From Stutzerimonas stutzeri (lineage in GTDB: Bacteria; Pseudomonadota; Gammaproteobacteria; Pseudomonadales; Pseudomonadaceae), in contig NZ_CP007441.1 in NCBI RefSeq assembly GCF_000590475.1, forward strand, positions 810,442 through 874,441: a DNA stretch of 64,000 nucleotides. The letters are read 5' to 3'. The notes under the pieces were generated by a model. It saw nothing but the letters and a program-made list of their open reading frames with translations. It was not told the DNA's origin and ran no database searches. Below, one piece after another: positions 18,656-27,350 of the stretch. Made by a program: the position numbers and the translations under genes. Each line of letters opens with the position of its first letter. Position 1 is the first letter of the stretch.

Positions 18656-20569
18656 ATGCCCGTACGACGCACACGTAAAGACGACGGCAGCCAATGGACC
18701 GCAGCGGACAGCCGTAGCGTCTACGGCATTCGTCACTGGGGCGCCGGCTACTTTTCGATCAGCGACGGCGGCCATGTCGAGGTGCGCCCTCAGGGGCCTG
18801 CTGGCGAGGCCATCGAGTTCACAGGGCTGATCGAGCAATTGCGCGACGCGGGGCTGACCCTGCCTTTGTTGGTGCGCTTCCCAGACATCCTGCAGGACCG
18901 TGTGCGTCACCTGACCGGCGCGTTCGACGCCAACATCGAGCGCCTCGAGTACCAGAGCAAGTACACCGCGCTGTACCCGATCAAGGTCAATCAACAGGAA
19001 GCGGTGGTGGAAAACATCATCGCCACGAAGAACGTCGCCATTGGCCTGGAGGCCGGCTCCAAGCCTGAACTGATGGCGGTGCTGGCACTGGCGCCGAAGG
19101 GCGGCACCATCGTCTGCAACGGCTATAAGGATCGTGAATTCATCCGCCTGGCACTGATGGGGCAGAAGCTCGGGCATAACGTTTTCATCGTCATCGAGAA
19201 AATGTCCGAAGTGGGCATGGTCATCGAAGAAGCCGCGGAGCTGAAGATCCTTCCGCAGGTTGGACTACGTGTACGGCTGTCTTCCTTGGCGTCGAGCAAG
19301 TGGGCCGACACTGGTGGCGAGAAATCCAAGTTCGGCCTGTCTGCCGCGCAGCTGCTCACGGTCATCGAGCGCTTCCGCGCGGCCGGAGTGGAGCAGGGCG
19401 TGCGGCTGCTGCACTTCCACATGGGGTCGCAGATCGCCAATCTGGCTGACTACCGCGACGGCTTTCGTGAAGCCATCCGTTATTACGCCGAATTGCGCGC
19501 GCTCGGTTTGCCGGTTGATCACATCGATGTGGGCGGTGGACTGGGTGTTGACTACGACGGCACGCATTCGCGCAATGCCAGTTCGATCAACTACGACATC
19601 GATGAGTACGCCGGCACCGTGGTGGGCATGCTCAAGGAGTTCTGCGATCGCCAGGAGCTGCCGCACCCGCACATTTTCTCCGAGAGCGGCCGAGCCATGA
19701 CTGCGCACCATGCGGTGCTGGTGATGCAGGTCACCGATTTCGAGCGCCACAACGACGAGGCGCCGACCATCGAGAATTACGACGAGTTGCCCGAAATCGT
19801 CCAGGCGCTGGCCGATCTGCTCGGCCCGACGGACCCGGAGATGGTTACCGAAACCTATTGGCGCGCCACCCACTATATGAGCGAGGCCGCCGCGCAATAC
19901 GCATCGGGCAAGCTGTCGCTGGCGCAGAAAGCGCTGGCCGAACAAAGCTATTTCGCCATCTGCCGGCGCCTGTACAACCAGCTCAAGGCGCGCCAGCGCT
20001 CGCATCGCGCGGTGCTCGACGAACTCAACGACAAGCTCGCGGACAAATACATCTGCAATTTCTCGGTGTTCCAGAGCCTGCCGGATACCTGGGCGATCGA
20101 CCAGATCCTGCCGATCGTGCCGCTGCAGCGCCTGACCGAAGAGCCGGTGCGTCGCGCCGTGCTGCAGGATCTGACCTGCGACTCCGACGGCAAGATCAAG
20201 CACTACGTCGACGAGCAGAGCATCGAGAACAGCATGCCTGTGCACGAGATTCAGGCGGGGGAGGAGTATTTCCTCGGCGTGTTCCTGGTGGGCGCCTACC
20301 AGGAGATCCTTGGCGACATGCATAACCTGTTCGGCGATACCGATTCGGTGAACGTCTACCAACGTGAGGACGGCAGCTTCTATCACGCCGGCATCGAAAC
20401 GCACGACACCATCGAAGACATGTTGCGCTACGTGCACCTGTCACCCGAGGAGCTGATGACCTACTACCGCGATAAGGTGTCCAGTGCGCGGCTCAGCGCC
20501 AAAGAACGCACCCAATACATCGACGCGTTGCGGCTGGGCCTGACTCGCTCTTCATATCTCACGCCCTGA
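18656..20569 (+). CDS. speA: Biosynthetic arginine decarboxylase
   Basis: This 637-residue fold-III, PLP-dependent decarboxylase makes agmatine from arginine, the first step of putrescine synthesis. The PLP lysine is K110 in ALYPIKVNQQ. The HFHMGSQI and DVGGGLGVDYDG boxes, which contact PLP phosphate and substrate, follow, and the C-terminal half contains the C-D-S-D-G active-site loop (DLTCDSDGKI). Length is typical of SpeA. A strong AGGAGG lies seven bases before ATG 18656. Confidence 0.95.
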   Translation: MPVRRTRKDDGSQWTAADSRSVYGIRHWGAGYFSISDGGHVEVRPQGPAGEAIEFTGLIEQLRDAGLTLPLLVRFPDILQDRVRHLTGAFDANIERLEYQSKYTALYPIKVNQQEAVVENIIATKNVAIGLEAGSKPELMAVLALAPKGGTIVCNGYKDREFIRLALMGQKLGHNVFIVIEKMSEVGMVIEEAAELKILPQVGLRVRLSSLASSKWADTGGEKSKFGLSAAQLLTVIERFRAAGVEQGVRLLHFHMGSQIANLADYRDGFREAIRYYAELRALGLPVDHIDVGGGLGVDYDGTHSRNASSINYDIDEYAGTVVGMLKEFCDRQELPHPHIFSESGRAMTAHHAVLVMQVTDFERHNDEAPTIENYDELPEIVQALADLLGPTDPEMVTETYWRATHYMSEAAAQYASGKLSLAQKALAEQSYFAICRRLYNQLKARQRSHRAVLDELNDKLADKYICNFSVFQSLPDTWAIDQILPIVPLQRLTEEPVRRAVLQDLTCDSDGKIKHYVDEQSIENSMPVHEIQAGEEYFLGVFLVGAYQEILGDMHNLFGDTDSVNVYQREDGSFYHAGIETHDTIEDMLRYVHLSPEELMTYYRDKVSSARLSAKERTQYIDALRLGLTRSSYLTP

Positions 20570-20836
20570 TCGGGCGGCTTCGCCAGCAAGCGGATGGCGT
20601 TTCCAGCCGCAATGATCGTTCCCGCACGTGCGGGAGGTGCCAACGCTCTGCTCGCTGGATACGCGAGCGTCCTGCTGCGGGGCGTCTTGCAGGAGCGCGG
20701 GGTCCATCGTGCCTTCCGGTCGGGCAGACCCCGCGTTGATCTTACTGATTGTCGAGCCCGCCCCTGGTCGCTCCAGCCGCACCTTCGCGCCCGTCCCCAG
20801 TCGATATCGGTAACGCCCAGCCGAAGCGATATCGCC

Positions 20837-21613
20837 ATGCCAGAAGGCCCGTCCATTGTCATTCTTCGAGAAGAAGTCGCCGAATTTGAAGGCAAGATCA
20901 TCGACCGCGCGGAGGGCAGTGCCAAGCTCGACATAGCACGATTGATCGGTCAGTCGGTGCGATCGTTTCGCAGCTGGGGCAAGCACTTCCTGATCGAGCT
21001 GGACGATGTGTCGCTGCGCATTCACCTGCTCCTGTTCGGCAGTTACCGGATAAACGAGCGCAAGGATTCCACGCCGCGCCTGAGCCTGGGCTTTGCCAAC
21101 GGCGAGCTGAATTTCTACGGCTGCTCGGTGCAATTCATCGAAGGTCCGTTGGAAGAGGCCTACGAGTGGAGCGCGGATGTCATGAGCGACGCCTGGGATA
21201 ATCGCGCCGCGCTGAAGAAGCTGCGCGCCAGGCCGCGGCTGCTGGCCTGCGACGCGCTGCTGGATCAGACGCTGTTTTCCGGCTCCGGCAATATCATCAA
21301 GAACGAAGTGTTGTTCCGGACGCGCATCCATCCGCTGTCACTGATCGGCGAATTACCTGCGGCCAAGCTGCGTGAGTTGGCGCGTGAGGTGCGTAATTAC
21401 AGCTTCGATTTCTTGCAGTGGAAGCGCGAGGGCAAGCTCAAGGCGAACTGGCTGGCACATACCAAGACCACCTGTCCGCGCTGCAGGATCCCGTTCGTCA
21501 AAGCCAAGTCTCTCGGCCGCAGCAAGCGCCGCAGCTTCTTCTGCGAGCGTTGTCAGAAGCGCTACGGCGACAGTGATCAGGTGTCGGTCGAGGCGCCGGA
21601 AACAGAGCAGTAG
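20837..21613 (+). CDS. Fpg/Nei-family DNA glycosylase (endonuclease VIII-like)
   Basis: This 258-residue protein starts MPEGPS: P2 is the catalytic nucleophile and E3 the general acid of the Fpg/Nei family. A GKHF segment supplies the expected lysine, SGSGNIIKNEVLF forms the helix-two-turn-helix, and CPRC with CERC build the C-terminal zinc finger. The family excises oxidised bases and nicks the strand. The GPSI start favours the Nei group over MutM; the exact lesion range cannot be read. The open frame runs upstream to 20594, but ATG 20837 exposes the essential Pro2. Confidence 0.85.
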   Translation: MPEGPSIVILREEVAEFEGKIIDRAEGSAKLDIARLIGQSVRSFRSWGKHFLIELDDVSLRIHLLLFGSYRINERKDSTPRLSLGFANGELNFYGCSVQFIEGPLEEAYEWSADVMSDAWDNRAALKKLRARPRLLACDALLDQTLFSGSGNIIKNEVLFRTRIHPLSLIGELPAAKLRELAREVRNYSFDFLQWKREGKLKANWLAHTKTTCPRCRIPFVKAKSLGRSKRRSFFCERCQKRYGDSDQVSVEAPETEQ

Positions 21614-21696
21614 CGCGAGGTGGCGTACCCTTTGATTATGATCCACGCTCCGCCGTAGGGGCTGCCCCGGCTTTTCCCATACCGAGATATTCCTTC

Positions 21697-22128
21697 ATGC
21701 GTATCGCTTCCTTGTTGCTGGCTGCTGCCGCAGTCGTCTGGATTCCACCGGTTTCCGCCTCCGAGTCGTTGCTCGATTTGCGGGTCGGCGAGGCGAGCTT
21801 GCAGGCGGAGTACGCGCGCTCGCCGGACGAACGAGCTCGCGGGCTGATGGAGCGCACCGAACTGCCAGCTGATCGCGGCATGCTGTTTCGCTTCGATGAC
21901 GTGCGCCGTCACTGCCTCTGGATGAAAGACACGCCGCTGCCGCTTTCCGCTGCCTTCATGGACGAGCAGGGGCGCATCGTCGATATCATCGACCTGGAAC
22001 CGCTGGACAAGGCGATCCGCTGTTCGCAAGAACCCGCGCGCTATGCGTTGGAGGTAAACCAGGGGTGGTATCGTCAGCACCGACTCGGGACTAATGACCA
22101 CGTAAAGGGCATTCCCGAGGTCGATTGA
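21697..22128 (+). CDS. DUF192 family exported protein
   Basis: This 143-residue protein has a signal peptide (LLLAAAAVVWIPPVSA) and a DUF192 domain: EYARSPDERARGLMERTELPADRGMLFRF, then CLWMKDTPLPLSAAFMDEQG and the IDLEPL block. DUF192 proteins are small beta-rich domains of unknown function, usually exported. It is followed 55 bases later by phnN on the same strand, with no obvious functional link. Confidence 0.85.
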   Translation: MRIASLLLAAAAVVWIPPVSASESLLDLRVGEASLQAEYARSPDERARGLMERTELPADRGMLFRFDDVRRHCLWMKDTPLPLSAAFMDEQGRIVDIIDLEPLDKAIRCSQEPARYALEVNQGWYRQHRLGTNDHVKGIPEVD

Positions 22129-22183
22129 CAGACAGCCGTTCGCTGAGCCGATCGGTCTGGTATCGAGGCAGAAGGGTGTTGGT

Positions 22184-22744
22184 ATGACGGGACGATTGAT
22201 CTACCTGATAGGCCCTTCCGGCGCCGGCAAGGACAGTCTGCTGCAGGCCGCTCGCGAGCCGCTGCGGGCGCGCGGTTGCCGGGTCGCCCGGCGCGTCATT
22301 ACCCGCTCTGCCGAAGCCGTGGGGGAGGATGCCATAGCGGTTAGCGAGTCAGAGTTCGAGCAGTTGCGCGGTAGCGGTGCCTTCGCATTGGCTTGGCACG
22401 CAAACGGCCTGCACTACGGAATATCCCGGAAGATCGATGATTGGCTGGCGGCAGGCGAGCATGTCTTGATCAACGGTTCGAGAGGCTATCTGGCCGAAGC
22501 GCGTCAACGTTATCCGCAGCTGCAACCGGTGCTGCTTACAGTGGCGCTGCCGATTCTGCGTGAGCGTTTGCTGGCACGCGGGCGTGAGTCGCTCGAGGAA
22601 ATAGAGGCACGGCTGGCCCGCAACGAGCTATTTCAATCAACGGCGGAGCAAGGCGGGACGCAGCTGCTGGATAACTCCGGCCCACTCGAGCAGACCCTGC
22701 AGCGCTTGCTCCAGTTGATCGACCAAAACCATGCGTACGACTGA
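22184..22744 (+). CDS. phnN: Ribose 1,5-bisphosphokinase
   Basis: This 186-residue P-loop kinase related to guanylate kinase has Walker A GPSGAGKDS at residues 10-18, followed by RRVITRSAEAVGEDAIAVSE and LAWHANGLHYGIS, the PhnN form of the substrate-binding region. PhnN phosphorylates ribose 1,5-bisphosphate to PRPP, in phosphonate degradation or as a PRPP bypass. No other phn gene is nearby, so here it is a stand-alone copy. It is shorter than guanylate kinases and lacks their signature, which supports PhnN. Confidence 0.82.
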   Translation: MTGRLIYLIGPSGAGKDSLLQAAREPLRARGCRVARRVITRSAEAVGEDAIAVSESEFEQLRGSGAFALAWHANGLHYGISRKIDDWLAAGEHVLINGSRGYLAEARQRYPQLQPVLLTVALPILRERLLARGRESLEEIEARLARNELFQSTAEQGGTQLLDNSGPLEQTLQRLLQLIDQNHAYD

Positions 22745-22922
22745 CAGCTCCAGCGACAACGCTCCTCACGTGCTGATGAATGCCGGCATCGTTGCCCATT
22801 TCTACCTCATCCTCGCGTACTGATTTTTCGAGCGTGTCGTGCGAGACGTCACCGCGGCGCGGCATGGGACTGTACCTCTGCACTGGATGACCGGTGCGCG
22901 CCTCAGGCCGACCTTCGCCACG

Positions 22923-23390
22923 CTAGTCCAGTGGCAGCTCTGTCGTCCTTTTCACCTCACTCATCGCGATGTGTGAATGCGCCTCCTGTACATGCGGCCG
23001 TTGCAGCAGCTGGTCGCGCAAAAAGCGTTCGTAACTGTCGATGTCCTTGGCCACCACCTTGAGCAGATAATCCGACTCGCCGGCCATGGTGTGGCACTCC
23101 AGCACTTCGGGATAACCGACCACCGCACGCTCGAATTCATCGAGGTTGCTGCGGCCGTGGGCAGAGAGCTTGATGTTGACGAACACCGTCATGTTCAGCC
23201 CGAGCTTCTTCGGGTTGAGCAGGGCGACCTTGCGCTCGATCAACCCTTCTTCCTGCATGCGGTTGATGCGGCGCCAGCAGGGTGATTGCGACAGTTCGAC
23301 CTTTTCCGCGATCTCGGCAGCGGAGAGGTCAGCGTTATGTTGCAGCAGCAGGAGAATCTTGCGATCGATGCTGCTCAGCAGGGTCTGCAT
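22923..23390 (-). CDS. Lrp/AsnC-family transcriptional regulator
   Basis: This 155-residue protein has an N-terminal winged helix (DRKILLLLQHNADLSAAEIAEKVELSQSPCWRRINRMQEEGLIERKVALLNP) and a C-terminal RAM ligand-binding domain (EVLECHTMAGESDYLLKVVAKDIDSYERFL). Such proteins sense amino acids and form octamers. It is divergent from the indolepyruvate oxidoreductase gene and probably controls it and itself. ATG 23390 gives the family N-terminus; an upstream ATG at 23432 would add 14 low-complexity residues. An A-rich AACAACAACAAAAA run lies 11 bases upstream. Confidence 0.88.
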   Translation of the reverse strand: MQTLLSSIDRKILLLLQHNADLSAAEIAEKVELSQSPCWRRINRMQEEGLIERKVALLNPKKLGLNMTVFVNIKLSAHGRSNLDEFERAVVGYPEVLECHTMAGESDYLLKVVAKDIDSYERFLRDQLLQRPHVQEAHSHIAMSEVKRTTELPLD

Positions 23391-23400
23391 GGTTGTGCTC

Positions 23401-23414
23401 TTTTTGTTGTTGTT
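23401..23414 (-). promoter_or_regulatory. Candidate Hfq/Crc (CA) motif upstream of the lrp-like gene
   Basis: Read on the minus strand the mRNA has AACAACAACAAAAA, which contains AANAANAA more than once, directly before the AAGAG ribosome-binding site. This is the established Hfq/Crc target pattern in Pseudomonas; binding here is inference. Confidence 0.5.
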
Positions 23415-23442
23415 AGTGGATGGATCATGCACGCGATTGCGC

Positions 23443-23461
23443 TTCTACCGCAAAAGTAGAA
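23443..23461. promoter_or_regulatory. Palindrome in the lrp / indolepyruvate oxidoreductase divergent promoter region
   Basis: TTCTAC, seven bases (CGCAAAA), then GTAGAA forms a perfect six-base inverted repeat in an A-rich context. It is a plausible operator for the adjacent Lrp-type regulator, given position only. Confidence 0.4.
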
Positions 23462-23608
23462 AGAAAATCGCTAGCCGTCACGGCCAAACTCTTTACCAAC
23501 GCGCAACGGTGGGGTTATCCCCTGCCGGTCGCTGGCGTGGGAAAGCTTTCCGTGCGGCTGCCCACGACCTGTTAGGCGGGATGTGAAACACACATCCCAG
23601 ACTCCGAT

Positions 23609-23616
23609 AAAAACAA
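23609..23616 (+). promoter_or_regulatory. Candidate Hfq/Crc (CA) motif upstream of the indolepyruvate oxidoreductase gene
   Basis: AAAAACAA fits AANAANAA and lies just before the CAGGAG ribosome-binding site of the gene starting at 23630. Confidence 0.5.
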
Positions 23617-23629
23617 ACAGGAGCGCCAC

Positions 23630-26600
23630 ATGTCATTGGCCGAGATTCGCCTGGATGACAAGTACCGGCTCGCAACCGGACATCTGTACCTCACCGGCAC
23701 CCAGGCGCTGACCCGCCTGCCGATGCTGCAGCACCAACGCGACCAGGCCCAGAACCTGAACACCGGTTGCTTTATCTCCGGCTACCGCGGCTCGCCGCTT
23801 GGCATGCTGGACAAGAGCCTCTGGGAAGCGCGCGACTACCTCAAGCAGCACGCCATTCATTTCCAGCCGGGCCTCAACGAGGAACTGGCGGCGACGGCGG
23901 TGTGGGGCAGTCAGCAGACCAACCTGTTCCCCGGTGCCAAGTATGACGGCGTGTTCGCCATGTGGTACGGCAAGGGGCCGGGCGTCGACCGTTCCGGTGA
24001 CGTCTTCAAGCACGGCAACGCCGCGGGCGTCTCGCCCCATGGCGGTGTGTTGCTGCTAGCCGGTGACGACCACGGCTGCAAATCCTCGACACTGCCGCAC
24101 CAGAGCGAGCACGCCTTCATTGCTGCCTCGATTCCGGTACTCAACCCGTCCAACGTCCAAGAAATCCTCGACTACGGCATCATCGGCTGGGAGCTGTCGC
24201 GCTATTCCGGCTGCTGGGTGGCGCTCAAGACCATCGCCGAGAACGTCGATTCGTCAGCCGTGGTCGAGGTCGATCCGCTGCGGGTGCAGACGCGCATCCC
24301 CGATGACTTCGAACTGCCCAAAGACGGCGTGCACATCCGCTGGCCGGACCCGCCATTGGCGCAGGAAAAACGCCTCAACCTGTACAAGATTTACGCGGCG
24401 CGCGCCTTCGCACGGGCCAACAACCTCAACCGGGTGATGCTCGATTCGCCGAACCCGCGCCTCGGCATCATCACCACTGGCAAGTCGTATCTTGACGTTC
24501 GTCAGGCGCTGGACGATCTCGGTCTGGACGAAGCGCTGTGCGCCTCGGTCGGTCTGCGCGTGCTCAAGGTTGGCATGAGCTGGCCGCTGGAGCCGGTCTC
24601 GGTGCATGAGTTTGCCCAGGGCCTGGACGAAATTCTGGTGGTCGAGGAAAAGCGCAGCATCGTTGAAGACCAGCTCACCGGGCAGCTCTACAACTGGCCG
24701 CTGGACAAGCGGCCTCGCGTGGTCGGCGAGTTCGACGAGCACGGCACCTCGTTGCTGCCGAACCTCAGCGAACTGACGCCCGCGATGATCGCCCGGGTAA
24801 TCGCCAAGCGCCTCGCGCCGATCTACTCCAGCGACAGCATCCAGGCGCGTCTGGCGTTCCTCTCCGCCAAGGAAAAAGCCCTGGCCGCACGCAGCTACGA
24901 CACCGTGCGTACGCCGCATTACTGCTCCGGCTGCCCGCATAACAGCTCGACCAAGGTGCCGGAAGGCAGCCGTGCCTCGGCCGGTATCGGTTGCCATTAC
25001 ATGGTTCAGTGGATGGACCGGCGCACCGAGACCTTCACCCAGATGGGCGGCGAGGGCGTCAACTGGATCGGCCAGGCGCCGTTCACCGAAACGCCGCACA
25101 TGTTCCAGAACCTCGGCGACGGCACCTACTTCCACTCCGGCAGCCTGGCCGTGCGCGCCGCGGTAGCGGCCGGGGTGAACATCACCTTCAAGATCCTCTA
25201 CAACGATGCGGTGGCCATGACCGGTGGCCAGCCCATCGACGGTGAGCTGCGGGTCGATCAGCTCAGTCGGCAGATTGCCGACGAGGGCGTGAAACGCATC
25301 GCTTTGGTCAGCGACGAGCCGGACAAGTACCCGACTCGTGACTCCTTCGCGCCGATCACCAGCTTCCACCACCGCCGCGATCTGGACGCCGTGCAGCGTG
25401 AGTTGCGCGAGTTCAAGGGTGTCTCGGTGATCATCTATGACCAGACCTGCGCCACTGAGAAACGTCGTCGGCGCAAGCGCGGCAAGCTGGAAGATCCGGC
25501 AAAGCGCGCTTTCATCAACCCCGCCGTATGCGAGGGCTGCGGCGACTGCGGCGAGAAGTCCAACTGCCTGGCGGTGATGCCGCTGGAAACCGAACTGGGG
25601 CGCAAGCGCGAGATCGATCAGAACGCCTGCAACAAGGACTTTTCCTGCGTCGAAGGCTTCTGCCCGAGCTTTGTCACCGTGCACGGCGGCGGATTGCGCA
25701 AGCCGGAGGCCATGGCCGGTGGCATCGCGGGCGACCAGCTGCCCGAACCGCAGCATCCGACGCTGGATCGGCCCTGGAACGTGCTGATCCCCGGTGTCGG
25801 TGGCAGTGGCGTCACGACGCTTGGCGCGCTCTTGGGCATGGCCGCGCACCTGGAAGGCAAGGGCTGCACGGTGCTCGATCAGGCTGGCCTTGCGCAGAAG
25901 TTCGGCCCGGTGGTCACTCACGTGCGTATCGCCGCCAAGCAGGACGATATCTATGCCGTACGCATCGCGGCAGGCGAAACCGACTTGCTGCTGGGTTGCG
26001 ATCTGGTGGTGGCTGCCGGCGAAGATTCGCTGACCCGCCTAAACGATCAGATCAGCCATGCGGTGATTAACAGCCACGAATCGGCGACCGCCGAATTCAC
26101 CCGCAACCCCGATGCTCAGGTACCGGGCAAGGCCATGCGCGAAGCCTTGATGGATGCGGTGGGTGCCGAGAAGACCCATTTCATCGATGCGAGCTACCTG
26201 GCCACTCGACTGCTGGGCGATAGCATCGCCACCAACCTGTTTCTGCTGGGTTTCGCCTATCAGCAAGGGTTGTTGCCGCTGTCTGCCGAAGCCATCGAGA
26301 AAGCCATCAGCATCAACGGTGTTGCCGCAGAGCTGAACCAGCAGGCGTTCCGCTGGGGCCGGCGGGCGGTGCTGGAGCGTGAAGCGGTCGAAAAGCTCGC
26401 ACGTCCGGTCGAGATGGCCGAACCAATCTGCCAAACGCTGGAAGAGATCGTCGACTGGCGGCTGGACTTCCTGACCAAATACCAGAACGCGGGCTATGCC
26501 AAGCGCTATCGCTCGATCGTCGAGCGCGTGCGTGCGGTGGATAGTGCTGACGACCTGGCGCTTTCGAAGGCCGTGGCGCGCTACTACTTCAAACTGCTTG

Positions 26601-27100
26601 CCTACAAAGACGAGTACGAAGTGGCGCGGCTGTACAGCGAGCCGGAGTTCCGCCAGCAGCTCGAGGCGCAGTTCGAAGGCGACTACAAGCTGCAGTTCCA
26701 TCTGGCACCGGCCTGGCTGGCCAAGCGCGACAGCACCACTGGCGAGCCACGCAAGCGCGAGCTCGGCCCTTGGGTACTGAGCGCCTTCAACGTGCTGGCC
26801 AAGCTGAAGTTCGTGCGCGGCACGCCATTGGACGTGTTCGGCTACGGCCATGACCGCCGTGTCGAACGCGAACTGATCACCGAGTACGAGCGCAATCTTG
26901 ATCAATTGCTGGCTCAACTGAAGCCGAGCAACTACCGCACCGCTGTGGCGATCGCTGCGCTGCCTGAGCTGATCCGCGGTTATGGCCCGGTGAAGGAGCG
27001 CTCCATCGCCAAGGCGCGCCAGCAGGAGAAGTTGCTCAAGGAGCAGATGAACCGCGGCGACGAGGTGCAGACCGTGCGGTTGTTCGAGCCTGCGGCGTGA
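23630..27100 (+). CDS. Fused indolepyruvate ferredoxin oxidoreductase family protein
   Basis: This 1156-residue 2-oxoacid:ferredoxin oxidoreductase carries all subunits in one chain. The N-terminal pyrimidine-binding part starts near residue 20 (TGTQALTRLPML), and a TPP-binding domain lies around residues 430-590 (CSGCPHNSSTKVPEGS...GGEGVNWIGQAPF). A cysteine cluster (VCEGCGDCGEKSNC...CVEGFCPSF) can hold an Fe-S centre. A gamma-type domain follows from about residue 720 (PGVGGSGVTTLGALLGMAAHLEGKG). The family oxidatively decarboxylates aryl or branched 2-oxoacids. It is divergent from an Lrp regulator and upstream of an amino-acid dehydrogenase, suggesting use of 2-oxoacids made nearby. Exact substrate is not readable. 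Confidence 0.88.
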   Translation: MSLAEIRLDDKYRLATGHLYLTGTQALTRLPMLQHQRDQAQNLNTGCFISGYRGSPLGMLDKSLWEARDYLKQHAIHFQPGLNEELAATAVWGSQQTNLFPGAKYDGVFAMWYGKGPGVDRSGDVFKHGNAAGVSPHGGVLLLAGDDHGCKSSTLPHQSEHAFIAASIPVLNPSNVQEILDYGIIGWELSRYSGCWVALKTIAENVDSSAVVEVDPLRVQTRIPDDFELPKDGVHIRWPDPPLAQEKRLNLYKIYAARAFARANNLNRVMLDSPNPRLGIITTGKSYLDVRQALDDLGLDEALCASVGLRVLKVGMSWPLEPVSVHEFAQGLDEILVVEEKRSIVEDQLTGQLYNWPLDKRPRVVGEFDEHGTSLLPNLSELTPAMIARVIAKRLAPIYSSDSIQARLAFLSAKEKALAARSYDTVRTPHYCSGCPHNSSTKVPEGSRASAGIGCHYMVQWMDRRTETFTQMGGEGVNWIGQAPFTETPHMFQNLGDGTYFHSGSLAVRAAVAAGVNITFKILYNDAVAMTGGQPIDGELRVDQLSRQIADEGVKRIALVSDEPDKYPTRDSFAPITSFHHRRDLDAVQRELREFKGVSVIIYDQTCATEKRRRRKRGKLEDPAKRAFINPAVCEGCGDCGEKSNCLAVMPLETELGRKREIDQNACNKDFSCVEGFCPSFVTVHGGGLRKPEAMAGGIAGDQLPEPQHPTLDRPWNVLIPGVGGSGVTTLGALLGMAAHLEGKGCTVLDQAGLAQKFGPVVTHVRIAAKQDDIYAVRIAAGETDLLLGCDLVVAAGEDSLTRLNDQISHAVINSHESATAEFTRNPDAQVPGKAMREALMDAVGAEKTHFIDASYLATRLLGDSIATNLFLLGFAYQQGLLPLSAEAIEKAISINGVAAELNQQAFRWGRRAVLEREAVEKLARPVEMAEPICQTLEEIVDWRLDFLTKYQNAGYAKRYRSIVERVRAVDSADDLALSKAVARYYFKLLAYKDEYEVARLYSEPEFRQQLEAQFEGDYKLQFHLAPAWLAKRDSTTGEPRKRELGPWVLSAFNVLAKLKFVRGTPLDVFGYGHDRRVERELITEYERNLDQLLAQLKPSNYRTAVAIAALPELIRGYGPVKERSIAKARQQEKLLKEQMNRGDEVQTVRLFEPAA

Positions 27101-27136
27101 CCCGTGGACCTCAGCAGTACCACGAGCGACGCTGCC

Positions 27137-27267
27137 GTAGGGTGGGCTTTAGCCGACCGTTCCCCGGTGGGGCGCGCGGCGTTTTGCTTCAGCCCACCGC
27201 CAGGGCCGAGAGCACTGGTGGGCTTCAGCCCACGATTCCCGGGTCGTACGGGCGTCGGCCAGCCTAC
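27137..27267. repeat. Composite REP-like repeat
   Basis: It starts GTAGGGTGGGCTTTAGCC, includes CTTCAGCCCACC and TGGTGGGCTTCAGCCCAC, and ends GCCTAC. It is a degenerate cluster of the GTGGGCTTCAGCCCAC module seen elsewhere in the window. Confidence 0.65.
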
Positions 27268-27328
27268 AAACCAAACGCTTATGCAGCACAAAACATCTGA
27301 AGGGCCGGAGATCAGAGCGCTTGAACAG

Positions 27329-27336
27329 AACAACAA
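27329..27336 (+). promoter_or_regulatory. Candidate Hfq/Crc (CA) motif upstream of the amino-acid dehydrogenase gene
   Basis: AACAACAA precedes the AGAGGAA ribosome-binding site of the gene starting at 27351. Confidence 0.55.
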
Positions 27337-27350
27337 CAGAGGAATCCGCA

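Noticed and set aside
20570..20836. Upstream extension of the Nei-like gene frame to 20594
   Set aside because: The glycosylase needs Pro2 directly after the initiator Met, so ATG 20837 must be the start.
22731..22823. Small frame of 30 residues overlapping the end of phnN
   Set aside because: No family resemblance and no independent ribosome-binding site; probably chance.
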